A DNA stretch of 64,000 nucleotides from Bradyrhizobium sp. AZCC 2262 (GCF_036924535.1 NZ_JAZHRT010000001.1:7812001-7876000); one strand, 5' to 3'; shown: positions 1-11,165, numbered from the stretch's first letter. Numbers and translations: made by a program. The notes: generated by a model not told the origin, from the sequence alone.

Positions 1-2
1 GC

Positions 3-1103
<1,101 letters not shown>

Positions 1104-1195
1104 TGCAAACCTGAGCCTTCCCGCCGCCGCGCCACTTCCAAATCAGGCAACTGGCGCGTATTGCTTCCGAACACCCGTATTATCCGACCGCATCC

Positions 1196-2338
1196 ATGAA
1201 ACGCCCCGCGCTCAAAAACTTTCGCCGCATCCTCGTCAAGGTCGGCTCCTCGCTGCTGGTCGATTCCGACGCCGGCGAGGTCCGCGCCAAATGGCTGTCG
1301 GCGCTGGTCGCCGATATCGCCAAGCTGCACGGCGAAGGCCGTGACGTTCTGGTCGTATCGTCGGGTTCGATTGCGCTCGGACGCAGCCGCCTGAAATTGC
1401 CGCGCGGCCCGCTGAAGCTCGAGGAAAGCCAGGGCGCCGCCGCGGTGGGACAGATCGCGCTGGCGCGGATCTGGTCGGAGGTGCTTGGCGCTCACGGCAT
1501 CGGCGCCGGACAGATTCTTGTGACGCTGCAGGACACCGAGGAGCGCCGCCGCTATCTCAACGCCCGCTCGACGATTGCAAAACTTCTGGAATGGCGCGCG
1601 GTGCCCGTGATCAACGAGAACGACACGGTGGCGACCAACGAAATCCGTTACGGCGACAATGACCGCCTCGCCGCGCGCGTCGCCACCATGGCCAGCGCCG
1701 ACCTGCTGATCCTGCTGTCCGATATCGACGGCCTCTACGACGCGCCGCCCGGCGCCAATCCGAACGCAAAGCTGATTCCGATCGTCGAATCCGTCACCTC
1801 GGAGATCGAGGGCATGGCGGGCGCGGCGGAATCCGAACTGTCGCGCGGCGGCATGTTCACCAAGATCGAGGCGGCGAAGATCGCGACCACATCGGGCACG
1901 CACATGCTGATCGCATCGGGCAAGATCCAGCATCCGTTGCAGGCGATTGCCGATGGCGGCCGCTGCACCTGGTTCCTGACGCCAGCCAATCCCGTCACCG
2001 CGCGAAAACGCTGGATCGCGGGTTCGCTGGAGCCCAAGGGCACGCTGACCATCGACGCCGGCGCCGTCGCCGCGCTCCGCGCCGGCAAGAGCCTGCTGCC
2101 GGCCGGCGTGATCCGGATCGACGGCCAGTTCGCCCGCGGCGATGCGGTCGTGGTGCGCGGCCCCGACACCCACGAGATCGGCCGCGGCCTCATCGCCTAC
2201 GACGCCGAGGATGCCGAAAAGATCAAAGGCCGCTCCTCGCCGGACGTGATGGCGATCCTCGGCATCTCAGGCCGGGCGGAGATGATCCACCGGGATGATC
2301 TGGTGGTGGGCCCGGCCGGGGCCATTCCGGCCAAGTAG
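1196..2338 (+). CDS. proB: Glutamate 5-kinase
   Basis: Cytosolic enzyme of the first step of proline synthesis: ATP plus glutamate gives gamma-glutamyl phosphate, normally feedback-inhibited by proline. The 380-residue protein has an amino-acid kinase domain starting [13 protein letters not shown], the conserved [17 protein letters not shown] substrate/nucleotide region, and a C-terminal PUA domain (about residues 285-370), as in full-length bacterial ProB. Its product is unstable and is passed to ProA, encoded about 0.9 kb downstream on the same strand; a GNAT gene lies between them. Length and domain order are normal. Confidence 0.97.
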   Translation: MKRPALKNFRRILVKVGSSLLVDSDAGEVRAKWLSALVADIAKLHGEGRDVLVVSSGSIALGRSRLKLPRGPLKLEESQGAAAVGQIALARIWSEVLGAHGIGAGQILVTLQDTEERRRYLNARSTIAKLLEWRAVPVINENDTVATNEIRYGDNDRLAARVATMASADLLILLSDIDGLYDAPPGANPNAKLIPIVESVTSEIEGMAGAAESELSRGGMFTKIEAAKIATTSGTHMLIASGKIQHPLQAIADGGRCTWFLTPANPVTARKRWIAGSLEPKGTLTIDAGAVAALRAGKSLLPAGVIRIDGQFARGDAVVVRGPDTHEIGRGLIAYDAEDAEKIKGRSSPDVMAILGISGRAEMIHRDDLVVGPAGAIPAK

Positions 2339-2490
2339 GCCACTGGCCGAGCGACCGATTGCCGGCATCGTTACGTCAGCAAACCTGGTTGTTTCGCTGG
2401 AAATCAAATCGTAGCTCGCGTCGGACCACAAAGAATTCGACATGGCATGGCGGAGCAATCAAACAACCACCATCTCCGTAAAGCTGCACC

Positions 2491-3093
2491 GTGAGGCGCC
2501 TCATGAGCCCTTCGAAGTCATTTGCCATTCCGACCGTAGCCGCGGTGGCCCCCGCCGACGTCGAGCGGGCAGTCGCCGTCCTGACGCTCGCATTCAGTGC
2601 CGATCCGGTGACCCGGTGGACCTATCCAGAGCCTGCGCAGTATCTGGCCCGCTTCCCGGTATTGGTGCGCGCGTTTGGCGGCGGCGCTTTCACCGAAGGA
2701 ACTGCGCGCCACGTCGCGGACTATGCGGGAGCAGCGCTGTGGCTCCCGCCGGGTATCGAACTCGACGAGGCGGCAATTGGGGCAAGTTTGCCACCGGGAC
2801 GGGAAAGCGAGTTTGCCGCCGTGTTCGAAGCGATGGCTTCCTACCATCCACAGGAGCCGCATTGGTACCTGCCGCTGATCGGCGTCGATCCGGCCCGTCA
2901 TCGCAACGGTTACGGCGCAGCTCTGCTGCAGGACACCCTTCGCCGGTGCGATCAGGATCATGTCGCGGCGTACCTCGAATCCACCAATCCCGCCAATATC
3001 ACGCTGTATCAACGGCATGGCTTCGAGCTCCAGGGCACCATCCAGGTGGGGTCGTCGGCGCCGCTGTTTCCGATGTTTCGCCCGGCACGCTGA
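2491..3093 (+). CDS. GNAT-family N-acetyltransferase
   Basis: Predicted acetyl-CoA-dependent N-acetyltransferase of 200 residues from a GTG start (an ATG twelve bases later is equally possible). The GNAT core is visible in the C-terminal half: HWYLPLIGVDPARHRNGYG carries the beta4 strand and the acetyl-CoA pyrophosphate loop (R-x-x-G-x-G/A type), followed by LESTNPANITLYQRHGFEL, a typical beta6-alpha4 acetyltransferase ending. The N-terminal half matches acetyltransferases that act on small molecules, but no substrate can be read from the sequence. It sits alone between proB and proA, with no sign that it takes part in proline synthesis. Confidence 0.85.
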   Translation: MRRLMSPSKSFAIPTVAAVAPADVERAVAVLTLAFSADPVTRWTYPEPAQYLARFPVLVRAFGGGAFTEGTARHVADYAGAALWLPPGIELDEAAIGASLPPGRESEFAAVFEAMASYHPQEPHWYLPLIGVDPARHRNGYGAALLQDTLRRCDQDHVAAYLESTNPANITLYQRHGFELQGTIQVGSSAPLFPMFRPAR

Positions 3094-3210
3094 AGGACCG
3101 GTCTGCCTCCCGCGGGCCTATCCGGCCGCCAGCCATGCCCCTTCGGCACCTCGCCAAACCTTCAATTTCCGTGCTAGGACATGGCCTTAACTCAAGATCC
3201 GAGACCTCTG

Positions 3211-4503
3211 ATGACCGCGCCGCTCAAGGCAATCGATGGCACCGCCGATCTGCCCGCTTTGATGACCGATCTCGCCGCCCGCGCCCGCGCCGCCGCGCGG
3301 GTGCTGGCGCTTGCCTCGCCCGAGCAGAAGAACCGCGCGCTTGACGCCATCGCACGCGCCATCCGCAGCCATGCGCCGGCCATTCTCGCGGCCAATGCCG
3401 AGGATGTCGCCGAGGTTCGCGCCGGCGGTGCGACATCAGCCTTCATCGATCGCCTGACGCTGACGCCGGCGCGCATCGAGGCGATGGCCGACGGCGTCGC
3501 CACCGTGCGTCAGATCGCCGATCCCGTCGGCACCGTCACCGAAAGCTGGCAGCGTCCGAACGGCATGACCATCGAGCGCGTGCGCGTGCCGCTCGGCGTG
3601 ATCGGTGTGATCTTCGAAAGCCGTCCCAATGTCGCCGCGGATGCCGGCGTGCTGTGCCTGAAGGCCGGCAACGCCGTCATCCTGCGCGGCGGCTCCGACA
3701 GTTTCCGTTCCTGTCGCGCGATCCATGACTGCCTGGTGCAGGGCCTGCGCGAGGCCGGCCTGCCTGAAGCCGCGATCACCCTGGTGCCGACGCGCGACCG
3801 CGCCGCGGTTGGGCTGATGCTGACCGGATTGAACGGCGGCGTCGACGTGATCGTGCCCCGCGGTGGCAAGAGCCTCGTCGCACGCGTCGAGGCGGAAGCC
3901 CGCGTGCCTGTTTTCGCGCATCTCGAAGGCGTCAACCACGTCTATGTCGATCGTTCGGCCAATCTCGAAATGGCGAAGAAGATCGTGCTCAATGCCAAGA
4001 TGCGCCGTCCCGGCGTCTGCGGTGCGGTCGAGACGTTACTGGTCGATCGCGCGGCCGCCGCCACGAGCCTGAAGCCGCTGGTCGAGATGCTGATCGACGC
4101 CGGCTGCGAGGTGCGCGGCGACGACGCCGTGCAGAAGATCGATACGCGCGTGAAGCCCGCCTCCGACGAGGATTGGAACACCGAGTATGAAGACGCGATC
4201 ATCTCGGCAAGGGTCGTCGACGGTCTCGATGACGCGCTCGCGCATATCCACAGTCATGGTTCGCATCATACCGACGCGATCGTGACGGAGGACGCGCGCG
4301 CTGCCGAGAAATTCCTCAGCGAGGTCGATTCCGCGATCGTGCTGCACAACGCATCGACGCAGTTCGCGGATGGCGGCGAGTTCGGCTTCGGCGCGGAAAT
4401 CGGGATTGCCACCGGCAAATTCCACGCCCGCGGCCCGGTCGGCGCCGAGCAGCTGACGAGCTTCAAATATCGCGTTCACGGCACCGGGCAGACGCGGCCG
4501 TGA
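3211..4503 (+). CDS. proA: Gamma-glutamyl phosphate reductase
   Basis: NADPH-dependent reductase that converts gamma-glutamyl phosphate to glutamate semialdehyde, the second proline step. The protein belongs to the aldehyde dehydrogenase superfamily: the nucleotide-binding region includes VIFESRPNV and VILRGGSDS, and the catalytic cysteine is in [11 protein letters not shown] (about C270). An in-frame ATG ten codons upstream would give 440 residues; the start at MTAPLKAID is chosen because it gives the usual length of about 430. nadD begins ten bases after the stop, so the two are probably co-transcribed. Confidence 0.96.
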   Translation: MTAPLKAIDGTADLPALMTDLAARARAAARVLALASPEQKNRALDAIARAIRSHAPAILAANAEDVAEVRAGGATSAFIDRLTLTPARIEAMADGVATVRQIADPVGTVTESWQRPNGMTIERVRVPLGVIGVIFESRPNVAADAGVLCLKAGNAVILRGGSDSFRSCRAIHDCLVQGLREAGLPEAAITLVPTRDRAAVGLMLTGLNGGVDVIVPRGGKSLVARVEAEARVPVFAHLEGVNHVYVDRSANLEMAKKIVLNAKMRRPGVCGAVETLLVDRAAAATSLKPLVEMLIDAGCEVRGDDAVQKIDTRVKPASDEDWNTEYEDAIISARVVDGLDDALAHIHSHGSHHTDAIVTEDARAAEKFLSEVDSAIVLHNASTQFADGGEFGFGAEIGIATGKFHARGPVGAEQLTSFKYRVHGTGQTRP

Positions 4504-4513
4504 CTTCAACCCC

Positions 4514-5164
4514 GTGCACGCGGTGACCCGGCTGATGCAATCGCAATCGGCCGCGCAAGCCATCCCCTTCCATACCAACGGCATGCGCATCGGCCTGCTC
4601 GGCGGCTCGTTCAATCCGCCACACGCGGCACATCGCGCGATCAGCCTTTTTGCACTGAAGCGCCTCAAGCTCGATCGCGTCTGGTGGCTGCTAACGCCGG
4701 GCAATCCGCTCAAGGATAACGGCCGGCTGCATGGCCTTGCCGAGCGTGCCGATGCCGCGCTGAAAATCGCCGACGACCCGCGCATCGACGTCAGTTGTCT
4801 CGAAGCTGTCATCGGCACCCGATACACTGTCGATACGATCATCCACTTGCGCCGCCGCGTTTCCGGCGTGCACTTCGTCTGGATCATGGGCGCCGACAAT
4901 CTTGCGCAATTCCATCGTTGGCAAAACTGGCGGCGCATTGCCGCAGAGGTGCCGATTGCAGTGATCGACCGTCCGCCACAGAGTTTCCGCGCGCTCGCCG
5001 CGCCGGCCGCACAGGCCCTGGCACGCTATCGGTTGCCTGCAAATCAGGCGACCCGGCTAGCAGATCAACGCGCTCCTGCCTGGGTTTTCCTCACCGGTCT
5101 GAAACTGGACATGTCGTCGACCGGCCTGCGGAACCCGGACGGTAGCTGGAAGGCAAAGAAGTGA
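4514..5164 (+). CDS. nadD: Nicotinate-nucleotide adenylyltransferase
   Basis: Joins nicotinate mononucleotide to AMP from ATP, giving deamido-NAD in NAD synthesis. The nucleotidyltransferase signature [11 protein letters not shown] is near the N-terminus, and the second ATP-binding motif SSTGLR (the ISSTxIR position of the family) is near the C-terminus. The GTG start gives 216 residues; a later ATG directly before RIGLLGGSF would give a 193-residue protein closer to E. coli NadD, so the first 23 residues are uncertain. It follows proA by ten bases and precedes rsfS, the common alphaproteobacterial order nadD-rsfS-rlmH. Confidence 0.95.
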   Translation: MHAVTRLMQSQSAAQAIPFHTNGMRIGLLGGSFNPPHAAHRAISLFALKRLKLDRVWWLLTPGNPLKDNGRLHGLAERADAALKIADDPRIDVSCLEAVIGTRYTVDTIIHLRRRVSGVHFVWIMGADNLAQFHRWQNWRRIAAEVPIAVIDRPPQSFRALAAPAAQALARYRLPANQATRLADQRAPAWVFLTGLKLDMSSTGLRNPDGSWKAKK

Positions 5165-5300
5165 CAGTCCCGGTCTGAACCGGCGGGTGGGGACACTGGA
5201 ATATTGAAACCATTAACCCCACATGCCTAATATGGTCCGCGACGCCACAGATTCGGCGTTCGCGATACAGTGAAAGGAATGGTCCCTGGCCACATCTGTA

Positions 5301-5738
5301 TTGTCCAAGTCCAAGTCTGTTTTACCCAAGGTTTCCAGCAAGTCTGCCAAGACCCCGCGTAAAACATCGACACAAGCTGCGGCCTTGAAGGCGCAACCCG
5401 ACGCCGACAAGACGCTGAATATGATCCTCTCCCGCCTCGACGATATGAAGGCGGAAGAAACGATCACCATCGACCTTCGCGGCAAATCTGCATTTTCCGA
5501 CTACATGATCGTCACCACAGGCCGGGCCAACCGGCATGTCGGCGCGATCGCGGAAAACGTCACGAAAGCCCTGAAGGAAAACGGCATCAAGAACATCCAT
5601 GTCGAGGGCTTGCCCAATTGCGACTGGGTGCTGATCGATTCCGGCGATGTGGTCGTGCACGTGTTCAGACCCGAGGTGCGCGAATTCTACAATCTGGAAA
5701 GGTTGTGGGCGCAAAACCCGGCGGCGGCAGCGATCTGA
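5301..5738 (+). CDS. rsfS: Ribosomal silencing factor RsfS
   Basis: Binds ribosomal protein uL14 and blocks subunit joining when nutrients are short. The Iojap/RsfS domain occupies about residues 38-138, with ITIDLRGKSAFSDYMIVTTG and the C-terminal VHVFRPEVREFYNLERLW both typical. The N-terminal 35 residues are basic and Lys/Ser/Thr-rich and are not part of the fold. Start choice is uncertain: no ATG precedes the domain, so a TTG is used here; a CTG fifteen bases upstream is better spaced from an AAGGA sequence. The frame is closed by a stop just before that. Confidence 0.93.
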   Translation: MSKSKSVLPKVSSKSAKTPRKTSTQAAALKAQPDADKTLNMILSRLDDMKAEETITIDLRGKSAFSDYMIVTTGRANRHVGAIAENVTKALKENGIKNIHVEGLPNCDWVLIDSGDVVVHVFRPEVREFYNLERLWAQNPAAAAI

Positions 5739-5850
5739 ACGCCCGGCCGATGCGAATCGGCTGAGGCGCATGTAGTCTGCCCGACGCGCGCGAAAAAGCG
5801 CGCGTGCCGGAAAGTGCACGCCAGAAGCCGCATCGCCAGAAGCAGTATTC

Positions 5851-6333
5851 ATGCGCCTTGTCGTGGTCTCAATCGGCCGGCTGAAGCAGGGGCCGGAGCA
5901 GGAACTGGCCGAACGCTATCGCGAGCGCTTCGAGGACATCGGCCGCAAGCTCGGCTTTCGCGGTCTCACGATTCATGAAATTCCGGAAAGCCGCGCGCGC
6001 GACACCGCGACCCGGATATCGGAGGAAGCGGCGGCGATTGTGGCGGCAATACCGGAGAAATCCGTGCTGGTGGCGCTGGACGAGCACGGCAAAAGCATCG
6101 ATAGCGCGACCTTTGCCCGGCAGATCGGAGATTGGCGGGATCAAGGGATCGCCAACACAATTTTCGCGATCGGAGGCGCGGACGGACTTTCGCCCGATTT
6201 GCAGCGCAAGGCTAAGTTACGCATTGCGTTCGGCTCGGCGACCTGGCCGCATCAAATGGTCCGCGTCATGCTTCTTGAACAGATTTACCGGGCCGCGACC
6301 ATTCTGGCCGGCCACCCCTATCATCGCGCGTAA
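5851..6333 (+). CDS. rlmH: 23S rRNA pseudouridine(1915) N3-methyltransferase
   Basis: SPOUT-class methyltransferase that methylates pseudouridine 1915 in helix 69 of 23S rRNA, on assembled 70S ribosomes. The 160-residue protein contains the knotted S-adenosylmethionine pocket FAIGGADGLSPDL and the C-terminal LLEQIYRAATILAGHPYHRA, which is diagnostic of RlmH (YbeA). Length is normal. It follows rsfS after a 112-base gap that contains a GC-only hairpin without a T-run, so read-through from rsfS is likely. Confidence 0.97.
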   Translation: MRLVVVSIGRLKQGPEQELAERYRERFEDIGRKLGFRGLTIHEIPESRARDTATRISEEAAAIVAAIPEKSVLVALDEHGKSIDSATFARQIGDWRDQGIANTIFAIGGADGLSPDLQRKAKLRIAFGSATWPHQMVRVMLLEQIYRAATILAGHPYHRA

Positions 6334-6373
6334 GGCACGGTGACGTGAATAAAGATAACACCGAATAGACCGG

Positions 6374-7753
6374 ATGCATTCAACGCGGGACATTCACCCA
6401 TTCGACACCGGAGGCCGCGGCACGCCGCTGATTTCGGCCGTCTCGCTTTCCCTGCTGCTGCTTTCCGCAAGCCTTGCCGCGGCATCGCTTTCGCCGGCGG
6501 TAGCGCAGTCCGCAGCCCCTACACAGCAAGCGACGGCCGTTTCCCCCGATGCCATCAAGCAGCGCGAGGAGGAACTGGAGGCCACGCGCGAGCAGCAACG
6601 CAAGGCGGCCGAACTTCAGCAAAAACTGAAGGCCGATATCGCGGCGATCGGTCAGGACCGCTCCAAGCTCAACCAGCAACTGATCGACATCGCCACCCAG
6701 GTACGCAGCGTCGAGACCCGCATCGGCGAGACCGAGGCCGGGCTGCGCCCGCTCGACAGCCGTGAACAGGCGGTCAGGGCTTCGCTCGATTCACGCCGCG
6801 CCGAAATCGTCGAGGTGCTGGCGGCGTTGCAACGCGCCGGCCGGCGCACGCCGCCGGCGCTGCTGGTCCGGCCTGAAGACGCGCTGCAATCGCTGCGCAC
6901 CGCCATGCTGCTGGGATCGGTCGTCCCCGAACTGCGCGGACGCGCGGAGAAACTTGCCGCCGATCTCGGCGAGCTGGTGAATTTGCGCAGGGACATCGCC
7001 ACCAAACGCGACGCGCTGGCGCGAGACCGCGACCGGCTGAAGGACGATTCCGTCAGGCTGGCTGCGCTCGTCGAAGAGCGGCAGCGCAAGCAGAGCGCCG
7101 TCGAGAAGGACATGGAGGCCGAAGGCGCGCGCGCCATCAACCTGTCCAGGCAGGTCGAGAGCCTGCAAGGCCTGATCACGAAAATGGAGCAGGACCTGAA
7201 GAGTGCGGCCAAGGCGGCCGCAACCGCCAGCCTGCAGGGCGCTCCGGCTGCACCCAACGGCAAACCCAACCTGGGGGCGCTGAAGGACCCTGCCCGACTA
7301 AGCCCGGCGATCGCTTTTGCCTCCGCGAGGGGCCTGTTCGCTTTTCCGGTCAATGGTCGCAAGATTCGCGAGTTTGGCGGTTCCGACGGTGCTGGTGGCG
7401 TAGAAAAAGGCATTTCCTTGGCAACCAAGGTCGGGGCTCAGGTCACAACACCGTGTGACGGCTGGGTTGTTTACGCCGGGCCCTTCCGCAGCTATGGACA
7501 ACTCTTGATCCTCAATGCCGGGGGCGGGTATCATGTCCTGATCGCCGGGATGGAGCGCATTTCGGTAAACATCGGCCAGTTTGTACTTACCGGGGAGCCG
7601 GTCGCGACGATGGGATCGACGTCCCAGGTCGCATCCATTCTCGCGACGACCGCGAGCCAGCCGGTGCTCTATGTCGAGTTCCGTAAGGACGGCACTCCAA
7701 TCGACTCAGGCCCATGGTGGGCCGCAAGTGAAGGCGAAAAGGTTCGCGGATGA
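6374..7753 (+). CDS. EnvC-like murein hydrolase activator (degenerate M23/LytM)
   Basis: Periplasmic protein of 459 residues. It has an N-terminal signal sequence (hydrophobic stretch about residues 22-42, ending AVAQSA), a long coiled coil (about 55-275) and a C-terminal M23/LytM fold (about 325-455). The zinc ligands of active M23 peptidases are not seen: the usual HxGxD motif reads VEKGISL and the HxH motif reads VLIAGM. That matches EnvC-type activators, which switch on amidases rather than cutting peptidoglycan themselves. Its stop overlaps the ctpA start in ATGA, so the two are translationally coupled, as is common in alphaproteobacteria. The amidase partner is not in this window. Confidence 0.88.
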   Translation: MHSTRDIHPFDTGGRGTPLISAVSLSLLLLSASLAAASLSPAVAQSAAPTQQATAVSPDAIKQREEELEATREQQRKAAELQQKLKADIAAIGQDRSKLNQQLIDIATQVRSVETRIGETEAGLRPLDSREQAVRASLDSRRAEIVEVLAALQRAGRRTPPALLVRPEDALQSLRTAMLLGSVVPELRGRAEKLAADLGELVNLRRDIATKRDALARDRDRLKDDSVRLAALVEERQRKQSAVEKDMEAEGARAINLSRQVESLQGLITKMEQDLKSAAKAAATASLQGAPAAPNGKPNLGALKDPARLSPAIAFASARGLFAFPVNGRKIREFGGSDGAGGVEKGISLATKVGAQVTTPCDGWVVYAGPFRSYGQLLILNAGGGYHVLIAGMERISVNIGQFVLTGEPVATMGSTSQVASILATTASQPVLYVEFRKDGTPIDSGPWWAASEGEKVRG

Positions 7754-9108
7754 TGCGCAAGACTTCTGTAATTCTTCTCAGCGCCGCCACCGGTGCGGCT
7801 TTGACGCTCTTCGTCACGCAGCCTCGTTCCGTGCTGATGGGATCGAGTGCACGTGCGGCCACCTCGGACACCTACCGCCAGCTCAATCTGTTCGGCGACG
7901 TGTTCGAGCGCGTGCGCAGCGACTATGTCGAGAAGCCGGACGACAGCAAGCTGGTCGAATCGGCGATATCCGGCATGCTGGCCGGCCTCGATCCGCATTC
8001 GAGCTACATGGACGCGAAGAGTTTTCGCGACATGCAGGTGCAGACCCGCGGTGAATTCGGCGGGCTCGGCATCGAGGTCACGATGGAAGACGGCCTGATC
8101 AAGGTGGTCTCGCCGATCGACGACACCCCGGCGTCGAAGGCCGGCATCATGGCCAACGACATCATCACCAATCTCGACGACGAAGCCGTGCAGGGTCTCA
8201 CCCTCAATCAGGCGGTCGAGAAGATGCGCGGACCGGTCAACACCAAGATCCGCCTCAAGATCATCCGCAAGGGCCAGGACAATCCGATCGAAGTCACGCT
8301 GGTGCGCGACAACATCCGCGTCCGCTCGGTGCGCGCGCGTGTCGAACAGGACGACATCGCCTATATCCGCGTCACCACCTTCAACGAGCAGACCACCGAA
8401 GGCCTGAAGCGCGAGATCGGCACCCTCTCGAACCAGATCGGCGACAAGCTGAAGGGCTACATCATCGATCTCCGCAACAATCCCGGCGGCTTGCTGGAGG
8501 AAGCGGTCACCGTTTCCGACACCTTCCTCGAGCGCGGCGAGATCGTCTCGACCCGCGGCCGCAATGCCGAGGAAACCCAGCGCCGCGCGGCGCACACGGG
8601 CGACCTAACCAAGGGCAAGCCGATCATCGTGCTGGTCAATGGCGGCTCGGCCTCGGCCTCCGAAATCGTCGCCGGCGCGCTGCAGGACCACAAGCGGGCC
8701 ACGCTGGTCGGCACGCGCTCGTTCGGTAAGGGCTCGGTGCAGACCATCATCCCGCTCGGCAGCGGCAACGGCGCGCTGCGGCTCACCACCGCGCGCTACT
8801 ACACGCCGTCGGGCAAGTCGATCCAGGCCAAGGGCATCGTGCCCGACATCGAGGTGCTGCAGGATGTGCCCGAAGAATTGAAGTCGCGTACCGACACCAA
8901 GGGCGAGGCCTCGCTGCGCGGCCATCTGAAGAACGACGGCGACGAGAAGACCGGATCGCAGTCCTACGTGCCGCCGGACGCCAAGGACGACAAGGCGCTG
9001 AAGACCGCGGCCGACCTGCTGCACGGCATCAAGTCGACCGCGACCGCAGCACCCGCAACCGGCGACAAGGCGGCGGTCGAAAAGCCGGCCACCAAGGCCG
9101 CGAACTGA
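7750..9108 (+). CDS. ctpA: S41A-family C-terminal processing peptidase
   Basis: Serine/lysine protease exported to the periplasm, where the family trims proteins and peptidoglycan enzymes near their C-termini. It has an N-terminal signal/anchor (about residues 5-25), a PDZ domain (about 95-170, starting GGLGIEV) and the S41 catalytic core with GGSASASEI (about 298-306) and the general-base lysine in SFGKGSVQ (about K327). The last 70 residues are Lys/Ala-rich and probably disordered. 452 residues is normal. It overlaps the envC-like gene by four bases and is followed by a strong intrinsic terminator. Confidence 0.96.
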   Translation: MMRKTSVILLSAATGAALTLFVTQPRSVLMGSSARAATSDTYRQLNLFGDVFERVRSDYVEKPDDSKLVESAISGMLAGLDPHSSYMDAKSFRDMQVQTRGEFGGLGIEVTMEDGLIKVVSPIDDTPASKAGIMANDIITNLDDEAVQGLTLNQAVEKMRGPVNTKIRLKIIRKGQDNPIEVTLVRDNIRVRSVRARVEQDDIAYIRVTTFNEQTTEGLKREIGTLSNQIGDKLKGYIIDLRNNPGGLLEEAVTVSDTFLERGEIVSTRGRNAEETQRRAAHTGDLTKGKPIIVLVNGGSASASEIVAGALQDHKRATLVGTRSFGKGSVQTIIPLGSGNGALRLTTARYYTPSGKSIQAKGIVPDIEVLQDVPEELKSRTDTKGEASLRGHLKNDGDEKTGSQSYVPPDAKDDKALKTAADLLHGIKSTATAAPATGDKAAVEKPATKAAN

Positions 9109-9131
9109 TCGGCTCTACCAGCCAGCATTCG

Positions 9132-9163
9132 AAAAAAGGGCGGCCTTCGGGTCGCCCTTTTTG
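9132..9163 (+). terminator. Rho-independent terminator after ctpA
   Basis: AAAGGGCG and CGCCCTTT form the stem around a CTTCGG-containing loop, and the hairpin runs into a T-tract. It ends the envC-like/ctpA transcript 24 bases after the ctpA stop. Confidence 0.9.
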
Positions 9164-9232
9164 CTGGGCGGCGAAACTGCCGTGGCCCTGCCCCGCCGTG
9201 GTATCGTCGGCCCCGGTGATTCGGGGAGGTCC

Positions 9233-10429
9233 ATGACGGAAACGACCGACGATCTGAGCACGCCGCTCGGACAGAAGACGGAGCGCCAGAAGCGCCGGTT
9301 CCGGCTGCCTTTCACTGCGATGCAGGCGCTGGCTGTGCTGCTCGGCCTGTTCCTGGTCGCCTTCCTCACCATAGCGCTATTCACCGATAACCCGTTTGGC
9401 GGCGAGCCGGTCGCCCGTATCGCGCTGCGCCAGGCGGCGGACGAAAAGCTCCCTGGGGCGGCCTCCGGCCATACCGAAAAGGCTGCGAAATCAGGCCAGC
9501 AAGCGCCTGCCGGCGACAACAAGACCGTCACCATCATCGACGGCTCCAGCGGCAAGCGCCAGGATGTCGTGATCGGCAGCGATGCCGGCGACAAGACCGA
9601 CGCGGAGCCTGCGCCGGCGATGGCAATGACCGGCATTGATCAGCGGCTCCTGGAAAAGTCCCGTTACGGCCTGATCCCGGTGGTTGCCGACGGCCTGAAA
9701 CCCTTCACGGTCTATGCGGCCGACGCCGACCGCACCAAGGCCGCCAAGATGCCTGTCGTCGCCATCGTGGTCGGCGGGCTCGGCGTTGGCGCCGCCAAAA
9801 CGGCCGATGCCATCATGAAGTTGCCGCCGGCCGTGACGCTGGCGTTCACCCCTTACGGGGCAGACCCCGCCAAGCTCGCCGAGCGGGCTCGTGCGCAGCG
9901 CCACGAGATCCTGCTTCAGGTTCCGATGGAGCCGTTCGACTATCCCGACAATGACCCCGGCCCGCAGACCCTGCTCACGACGCTGACGCCTGAGCAGAAC
10001 ATCGACCGGCTGTACTGGCACCTCAGCCGGTTCCAGGGCTATGCGGGGATCGCCAATTTCATGGGGGCACGTTTCACGGCCACCGACGCCGTGATGCAGC
10101 CGATCATCCGCGAGGCGGCCAAGCGCGGCCTCGGCTATCTCGATGACGGCTCCTCGCCGCGCAGCGCTGCACCGGCCGTGACGGCAGCCCAATCGATGCC
10201 CTTTGCCAAGGCCGATTTCACCATCGATGCCGTGCCGACCTCGGCCGAGATCGACCGGACGCTGGTCAAGCTGGAGACGCTCGCCAAGGAGCGCGGGCTG
10301 GCCGTGGGCGTAGCCTCAGCGCTGCCGATTTCGATTGAGCGGCTTGCCGCCTGGATCAAGACGCTCGACGGCCGCGGCATCATGCTTGTGCCATTGACAA
10401 CGGCGATGCTGAAATCAAAATCGGGCTAG
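9233..10429 (+). CDS. Divergent polysaccharide deacetylase family protein
   Basis: Membrane-anchored envelope protein of 398 residues in the YibQ/DUF610 family, which has the polysaccharide deacetylase fold. A single membrane segment (about residues 31-52) is followed by a low-complexity linker and the deacetylase-like domain from about 165 (PVVAIVVGGLGVG, LAFTPYG, QVPMEPFDYPDNDPGP, GYLDDGSS). The ATG is chosen for its GGGGAGGT ribosome binding site two bases upstream. It follows the envC-like/ctpA pair, as often in alphaproteobacteria, which suggests a cell-wall role. No substrate is known for the family as far as I can recall. Confidence 0.88.
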   Translation: MTETTDDLSTPLGQKTERQKRRFRLPFTAMQALAVLLGLFLVAFLTIALFTDNPFGGEPVARIALRQAADEKLPGAASGHTEKAAKSGQQAPAGDNKTVTIIDGSSGKRQDVVIGSDAGDKTDAEPAPAMAMTGIDQRLLEKSRYGLIPVVADGLKPFTVYAADADRTKAAKMPVVAIVVGGLGVGAAKTADAIMKLPPAVTLAFTPYGADPAKLAERARAQRHEILLQVPMEPFDYPDNDPGPQTLLTTLTPEQNIDRLYWHLSRFQGYAGIANFMGARFTATDAVMQPIIREAAKRGLGYLDDGSSPRSAAPAVTAAQSMPFAKADFTIDAVPTSAEIDRTLVKLETLAKERGLAVGVASALPISIERLAAWIKTLDGRGIMLVPLTTAMLKSKSG

Positions 10430-10513
10430 AGATCAAGCTGATGGCGGCGATCCGGACTTTCCCGGACTGCGCGGACACCAATTGCGGGTGGACTTGATGC
10501 AAGCAAGGGAATC

Positions 10514-11029
10514 GTGAGGGACATGGCGCGCTACGAGGACCTGCCTTACCGGACCTGCGTCGGCATGATGCTGATCAATGCGGCCGGGCTGGTCTTCATT
10601 GGCCGCCGTGCCGGCGGCATCGAACATGTCGATGAAACCCACGTCTGGCAGATGCCGCAGGGCGGCGTCGATCCCGGCGAGGACACCTGGGAGGCCGCCA
10701 AGCGCGAGCTTTACGAGGAAACCAGCGTCCGCTCGGTGGAGAAGGTCGGCGAAGTCCCGGATTGGCTGATCTACGACATTCCGCGAACGGTGGCCGGTCG
10801 CGCCTGGAAGGGCCGCTATCGCGGCCAACGGCAGAAATGGTACGCGGTGCGCTTTACCGGCAAGGACGCCGAAATCAACGTCTCAAGCCCCGGTGGCGGC
10901 GGACACAAGGCCGAATTCGTGAACTGGCGCTGGGAGCCGATGAAGAATCTCCCGAACCTGATCGTGCCGTTCAAGCGGCCGGTCTATGAGCGCGTGGTCA
11001 AGGAATTCTCCAGCCTCGCGGGCGGTTAG
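10514..11029 (+). CDS. rppH: RNA pyrophosphohydrolase (Nudix)
   Basis: Removes pyrophosphate from 5'-triphosphate RNA, which exposes mRNA to RNase E, or hydrolyses dinucleoside polyphosphates. The Nudix box is [20 protein letters not shown] and matches GX5EX7REUXEE. RppH-typical surroundings are present: [19 protein letters not shown] and [17 protein letters not shown] start with AAGGGA six bases upstream is chosen; an ATG nine bases later is the alternative. A paralogue follows after a repeat element. Confidence 0.93.
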   Translation: MRDMARYEDLPYRTCVGMMLINAAGLVFIGRRAGGIEHVDETHVWQMPQGGVDPGEDTWEAAKRELYEETSVRSVEKVGEVPDWLIYDIPRTVAGRAWKGRYRGQRQKWYAVRFTGKDAEINVSSPGGGGHKAEFVNWRWEPMKNLPNLIVPFKRPVYERVVKEFSSLAGG

Positions 11030-11054
11030 CATGACGCATCTTCCACGTCGTACC

Positions 11055-11156
11055 CCGTCATTCCGGGGCATGCGAAGCATGAACCCGGAATCTCGAGATT
11101 CTCAGGGGCGCAAAGGCGCCCCGTAGTTCGCGCCGTCGCGCGCCCCGGAATGACGG
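11055..11156. repeat. Intergenic palindromic repeat, type A copy 1
   Basis: A 102-base element between the two Nudix genes with perfect 14-base inverted ends, CCGTCATTCCGGGG and CCCCGGAATGACGG. Inside is AACCCGGAATCTCGAGATT, which is shared with a second copy at 36406-36483. It could form a long RNA hairpin in the transcript linking the two genes. Confidence 0.85.
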
Positions 11157-11165
11157 TGACCGAAG

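Noticed and set aside
5784..5805. ACGCGCGC/GCGCGCGT hairpin between rsfS and rlmH
   Set aside because: No T-run follows on either strand, so not called a terminator; short GC repeats of this kind can arise by chance at this GC content.
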